From: Bosea sp. RAC05
Lineage (GTDB): Bacteria; Pseudomonadota; Alphaproteobacteria; Rhizobiales; Beijerinckiaceae
Direction of reading: 5' to 3'
DNA length: 64,000 nt
NCBI RefSeq assembly: GCF_001713455.1
Contig: NZ_CP016464.1
Location: 3,768,001 to 3,832,000 of the forward strand
Shown: positions 61,026 through 64,000 of the stretch, piece after piece
How the letters are laid out: each line of letters opens with the position of its first letter
Position numbering within the stretch: position 1 is the stretch's first letter
Program-made: the position numbers and the translations under genes
Notes under the pieces: generated by a model
Told to the model about the DNA's origin: nothing
The model's database searches: none
Seen by the model: the letters and a program-made list of their open reading frames with translations, nothing else

Positions 61026-62115
61026 GCAAGGCCAGCACGAGAGCGATCAGCAGCGAGCCGATGCCGATCGCGCCCAGCCACATCTTGCTCTGCTCGATCA
61101 GATTCGCCGTCGAGGCGTTCGCGGCGACGGCCTCGGAGCGAGCCGCTGTGACGAGCTTGTCGATTTCCGCACGCATCGCCGCCGCAGCCTGGTCGATGTC
61201 GACGACGCGGGCATTGATCGCGTCCTGCGTTTCGATGTCGCGCTGGCGCATCGCGACCACGCCGCGCGGCCCTTCGCCCAAGGCGATGACCGCGTCGATC
61301 ACGCGGGACCGCTCCTTGTTGGGCATGATCTTGTCGGCGGCGGCCATGTCCTTCTCGATCCGCAGCACGACGGCGTTGAGGCGTTCGCGCGCGAGGCCCA
61401 GCAGCGACTGATCCGCGATCTGGCCGACCTCGCGCAGCAGGCCTATCAGCTCGTTGACCTGTGCCTCCAGCTTGCGTGCCAGATCGAAGGCCGGAAACTC
61501 GACGTCGTTGATGGCCTTCAGGGCCTCGTCGATCCCCGCGCCCTCCTGGCCCTTGACGCTCTCGATGCCGAGCACGACGTTGAACTGGCGCTCGTCGGCC
61601 TCTCCGCCGACCACCTTGACGAAGTCTTCGCGCGCCTTGTTCAGCTGCTCAACGGTGGCCGCCATCTGCGCGGCGTTGCGCAGCCGGGTTCCGGTCAGGT
61701 CGTTGATGTCGTTGATCCGCAGCGAGAGATCGTCGACCGCCTTCTGAACCGGCTTCATGTCGACGCCGCCGATCTTGCCGACGGCCCGGATCAGTTCGAA
61801 CTGCTTGGCCTCGATCGCGTCCAGTTCCGTGGTCAGACGGGCCCGCTGCTGCACCGTCTGCACATTCATGAAGCGCGGTGCCAGCGCGGTCGACTGCGTC
61901 CCGACCTGGGAGAGTTCGAGCACGAGTTCCACAGTGGGCATCTTGTGCTCGACCATTTCGCCGACGGTCGCGCTGATGCGGTCATAGGACAGCCAGGCCA
62001 CCGCGGAGGCGACGATCGTCAGCGTGGTCAGAGCGCCGAGCGCGGCATAGATGCGCGCGGCGATGCCGATGCGCAGCGGCGCGCGCGGGCGCGCCGGCTT
62101 CTTGGCCTTCGTCAT
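59710..62115 (-). CDS. Methyl-accepting chemotaxis protein, tandem copy 2
   Basis: This 801-residue receptor has the same layout and exact length as copy 1. Its N-terminal part differs ([20 protein letters not shown], then a periplasmic helical region with [13 protein letters not shown]) while residues 365-801 are identical. The periplasmic part is long enough for a helical bundle sensor. Its start is 34 bases after the stop of an exported binding-protein gene, so the two are probably co-transcribed. It has no C-terminal pentapeptide. Confidence 0.93.
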   Translation of the reverse strand: MTKAKKPARPRAPLRIGIAARIYAALGALTTLTIVASAVAWLSYDRISATVGEMVEHKMPTVELVLELSQVGTQSTALAPRFMNVQTVQQRARLTTELDAIEAKQFELIRAVGKIGGVDMKPVQKAVDDLSLRINDINDLTGTRLRNAAQMAATVEQLNKAREDFVKVVGGEADERQFNVVLGIESVKGQEGAGIDEALKAINDVEFPAFDLARKLEAQVNELIGLLREVGQIADQSLLGLARERLNAVVLRIEKDMAAADKIMPNKERSRVIDAVIALGEGPRGVVAMRQRDIETQDAINARVVDIDQAAAAMRAEIDKLVTAARSEAVAANASTANLIEQSKMWLGAIGIGSLLIALVLALLYVRPAIIGRLNRLWAATRAIADGALETVVDTRGNDEISDISKSVLLFRDNAVALRAAEAAKVEDDARAQEQRRAMMAELGDAFGEVVAAAAAGDFSRRVQANFTDAELNALAGSVNELLETVQGGLSETCDVLAELSAGHLSTRIEGMYQGAFAELKNGTNALAEEFESTLAKLSETVAAVRSATTEILDGVTDLAERTSEESNAVSMATNQLGAFAGTVKKTASEAAQATGMAEGAESQAQQGEKVVASALEAMQRIRTSSDKISEVIAMIDEIAFQTNLLALNAAVEAARAGDSGRGFAVVATEVRSLAKRSADASNDVKKLVEAAHGDVKVGVGLVEETAQMFEAIVSSVNDLTGLMNGISQTAKNQASDVSAINTEIDGIGSMAHQNAALVEETNAALALTDEQTRALSEHIARFRFREGHGSDKAHAMAHAA

Positions 62116-62149
62116 ATCACTCTCCGAATTGCGACGCGGCAGATGCAGC

Positions 62150-63316
62150 TCAGGCCGACACGGAGCTGACCGACTTGAACGTGCCGTCGGTTCCGATCAC
62201 GGTCAGGTAGACAGCGTCGGAGCCGCGATTGTCGTTGGGCCCGAAGGTCATCTTGAAGCCGCCGAAGTCATAGGAGCCATTGGTCAACGCCTCCATGACG
62301 GCCTTGCGGGTCGGGTCCTTGCCGGCCTTTTCGAGAGCGGCGATGACGGTGCGGCCGACGAGATAGCCTTCCAGGGACACGAAGCCCGGCTTCTTGTCCT
62401 TGGCGTCGCTGGCCGCGAGAGCCGCCTGGTAGGCCTTGACCACGGGGATCGACGCGTCGGTCGGCAGGGGCACGACCTGCGTGACATAGACGCCGGCGCC
62501 CGCATCCCCGAGTTCGGCGGCAAGTGCATCGGAGCCGACGAAGGAGATGTTCATGAACACCGGCGCGAACTTCACCTGCTTGCACAGCTTGATGAATTCG
62601 GCGCAGGGCTTGTAGGGGCCCACCATCACCACGGCTTCCGGATTGGCCTTGCGGATCTCGAGCAGGGCGGACCGGACCGCGACCGTGTTGCGTTCAAAGG
62701 TGCCCTCCGCGACGAGGCTCATCTTGCGCGCGTCCATCGCCTTCTTGACGCCGGCGAGGCCGGCCCGGCCGAAGGCGTCGTCCTGATAGAAGATCGCGAT
62801 CTTGGAGAAGCCCTTGTCCTTGACGAGGCGCTCGATCCAGACCTCGGTCTCCTGGAAGTAGGAGGCGCGCACATTGACGACATGCGGCAGGTAGGGATCG
62901 CGCAGGCCTTCGGCGCCGGTGAAGGCGCCGATGAAGGGCAGGCCGGCCTCCTTCGCGATCGGATGCGCGGCCATCGACGTCGGCGTGCCGACCGGGCCGA
63001 CGAGCGCGAAGACGTCCTTGGCGATCAGCGCCTTGGTCGCATCGATCGACTTGCCGGGCTCGTAACCGTCATCCTGCGTCAGGAGTTCGATCTTGCGCCC
63101 CCCGACGCCCCCCTTGGCATTGACCTCGGCGAAGGCGGCGGTGAGGCCATCGCGCATACCCAGACCCAGCGCGCTGGCGGGCCCCTCGAACACGGCCGCC
63201 TGGCCCAGCACGATCTTGTCGGCCATCACGCCGGTTTCGGCGAAAGCGCGTCCCGGCAGGAGCGAGGCGGCGGAGGCGCAGGCAAGGCCAGTCAGGACAT
63301 CACGACGATGGATCAT
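62150..63316 (-). CDS. Branched-chain amino acid-type periplasmic binding protein, orphan
   Basis: This 388-residue protein starts [20 protein letters not shown], a Tat-type signal ending at Ala-Glu near residue 26, then [20 protein letters not shown] and [19 protein letters not shown] of the LivJ/ANF-like family 6. It has [20 protein letters not shown] and [14 protein letters not shown]. No livHMGF-type permease or ATPase gene is next to it; instead it is followed by a receptor gene. It may present a ligand to that receptor. Confidence 0.9.
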   Translation of the reverse strand: MIHRRDVLTGLACASAASLLPGRAFAETGVMADKIVLGQAAVFEGPASALGLGMRDGLTAAFAEVNAKGGVGGRKIELLTQDDGYEPGKSIDATKALIAKDVFALVGPVGTPTSMAAHPIAKEAGLPFIGAFTGAEGLRDPYLPHVVNVRASYFQETEVWIERLVKDKGFSKIAIFYQDDAFGRAGLAGVKKAMDARKMSLVAEGTFERNTVAVRSALLEIRKANPEAVVMVGPYKPCAEFIKLCKQVKFAPVFMNISFVGSDALAAELGDAGAGVYVTQVVPLPTDASIPVVKAYQAALAASDAKDKKPGFVSLEGYLVGRTVIAALEKAGKDPTRKAVMEALTNGSYDFGGFKMTFGPNDNRGSDAVYLTVIGTDGTFKSVSSVSA

Positions 63317-63649
63317 GAAAGGATTCCCCCAATAATTCTTCTTCAGTGGTCAGTCGGGTTAGGCCAGCCGACTGGAAGAATGTGGGGAAGGCACCTAACG
63401 AAGGGTTAAGTGACTGGATTCTTCTGAATCAATTGCGATTTCGAGGATTCAGAATTCGTTAGCGTTTAACCACTTGTTGGCGCGCCTCCCGTGAGGCGAG
63501 TGAATGGTCGGGAAGATCATCGCGCCGCGACCTTCAGATCTTGGTCAAGATCGGCACGGCCATCATGACGCTGCGATGTGCGCGCGCCGGCCGCCCACGG
63601 CGGCCATGCCATTCCATATCAGCCAGGCCGTCGGGGGCTCTTAGGCGGG
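63317..63649. other. Intergenic region between binding-protein gene and thioesterase
   Basis: This 333-base gap holds the CtrA/GATTC module at 63395-63469 and an inverted repeat GGCCGCC-CAC-GGCGGCC at 63589-63605, which has no T-tract and so is a weak terminator candidate for the thioesterase gene. No coding sequence was supported in it. The AT-rich part is confined to about 63390-63480. Confidence 0.6.
63395..63469 (-). promoter_or_regulatory. CtrA-like box and GATTC repeat module before the binding-protein/receptor operon
   Basis: CTAA-CGAAGGG-TTAA (63395-63409) differs from the CtrA consensus by one base. GGATTC (63416), GAATCA (63426), GATTCAG (63446) and CGTTAG (63457) follow with the same order and spacing, to within one base, as at 59407-59475. 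A further TTAACC at 63466-63471 is a CtrA half-site. The module lies 79-153 bases upstream of the binding-protein start at 63316. Confidence 0.6.
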
Positions 63650-64000
63650 TCAGGCCGGTTGGGGCACCGGGCGCGGCCGCCCCTCCTCGTCGATGGCGAC
63701 GAAGGTGAAGGTCGCGTCGGTGACCTTCTCATGGACCATGGTGCGGAAGCGCCGCGCCCAGGCCTCGACATGGATCTTCATCGAGGTCCGGCCGACGGAT
63801 TCGACCTCGGTATAGACGCTGAGCACGTCCCCCACCTTCACGGGCCGGATGAACGTCATCGCATCCACCGCAATGGTGACGACGCGGCCCTGCGCCCGGT
63901 CGACGCCGGCGATGCCGCCGGCCGCGTCCATGCGCGACATCACCCAGCCGCCGAAGATGTCGCCATTCGCGTTGGTGTCGGCCGGCATGGCATTGATGCG
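63650..64000 (-). CDS. Acyl-CoA thioesterase (YciA type), 5' end outside the window
   Basis: The frame is open to the right edge, giving 116 residues of the C-terminal and central part. RINAMPADTNANGDIFGGWVMSRMD is the hotdog-fold hallmark of YciA-like acyl-CoA thioesterases, with the catalytic Asp in GDIFGGW. It continues AMTFIRPVKVGDVLSVYTEV and DATFTFVAIDEEGRPRPVP. It hydrolyses acyl-CoA thioesters. The start codon lies beyond base 64000, since AMPADTN is preceded by in-frame residues in relatives. Confidence 0.87.
   Translation of the reverse strand, partial: RINAMPADTNANGDIFGGWVMSRMDAAGGIAGVDRAQGRVVTIAVDAMTFIRPVKVGDVLSVYTEVESVGRTSMKIHVEAWARRFRTMVHEKVTDATFTFVAIDEEGRPRPVPQPA

Noticed and set aside
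1..64000. CRISPR array, prophage, insertion sequence or origin of replication
   Set aside because: No regularly spaced short repeats, phage genes, transposase or DnaA-box cluster was seen. The only long direct repeat is the receptor duplication.

Overview
The window is very GC-rich and gene-dense and looks like the chromosome of an alphaproteobacterium of the order Hyphomicrobiales (Rhizobiales), perhaps near Bosea or Chelatococcus. That placement is inferred from several traits: a che operon of the order STAS-cheY-cheA-cheW-mcp-cheR-cheD-cheB-cheY; the iron exporter mbfA behind an Irr-type palindrome; a FixK-type box before hemN; CtrA-like TTAA-N7-TTAA boxes before chemoreceptor genes; and several families of intergenic palindromic repeats. 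There is no rRNA gene to fix the taxonomy. No CRISPR array, prophage or insertion sequence was seen.

Layout. 1-2.5 kb: the end of a flagellar operon (fliK 3' end, a small stand-alone FlhB-like protein), a CelD-type GNAT and mog. 2.7-5.9 kb: a Bug-type binding protein, a flavin-reductase-like protein paired with an N-carbamoyl-amino-acid-hydrolase-like nitrilase, and an exported glutathione peroxidase. 6.0-16.7 kb: a chemotaxis block read leftwards and closed by a strong terminator at 6.03 kb. It has two receptors; one carries a C-terminal CheR-tethering pentapeptide. cheA is broken by two apparent single-base deletions. 16.9-18.8 kb: an exported Fe/Mn superoxide dismutase and mbfA. 18.8-30.0 kb: a biuret / carboxybiuret / allophanate nitrogen-scavenging island (atzE, atzG, biuH, atzF, a GntR regulator, atzH) followed by an oligopeptide-type ABC transporter with fused ATPases. 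Two candidate operator sites link the enzyme genes to the transporter gene. 30.3-35.4 kb: a LysR regulator and hyuA-hyuB hydantoinase/oxoprolinase subunits. 35.5-48 kb: a second peptide-type ABC importer without ATPase genes, a MOSC protein, two related FAD oxidoreductases flanking an amidase, a HAD hydrolase, an aldehyde dehydrogenase and a third FAD oxidoreductase. 48-56.5 kb: two tandem-domain GNATs, Lrp and AraC regulators, a class III aminotransferase, GhrA-type reductase, cupin, hemN and an SDR, then a CAU-anticodon tRNA. 56.7-63.3 kb: two tandem 801-residue chemoreceptors that are identical over their signalling halves, the second paired with an orphan amino-acid-type periplasmic binding protein. 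63.65-64 kb: the 3' part of an acyl-CoA thioesterase.

How the parts fit. The central 18-48 kb is devoted to taking up and hydrolysing amide, ureide, hydantoin and amine compounds for nitrogen and carbon. The flanks hold the chemotaxis machinery. The most notable observations are the homogenised tandem chemoreceptors with their shared upstream promoter module, the binding-protein/chemoreceptor pair, the candidate GntR regulon joining transport to biuret breakdown, and the doubly frameshifted cheA. All functions are from reading the sequence and family knowledge; no database search was run.
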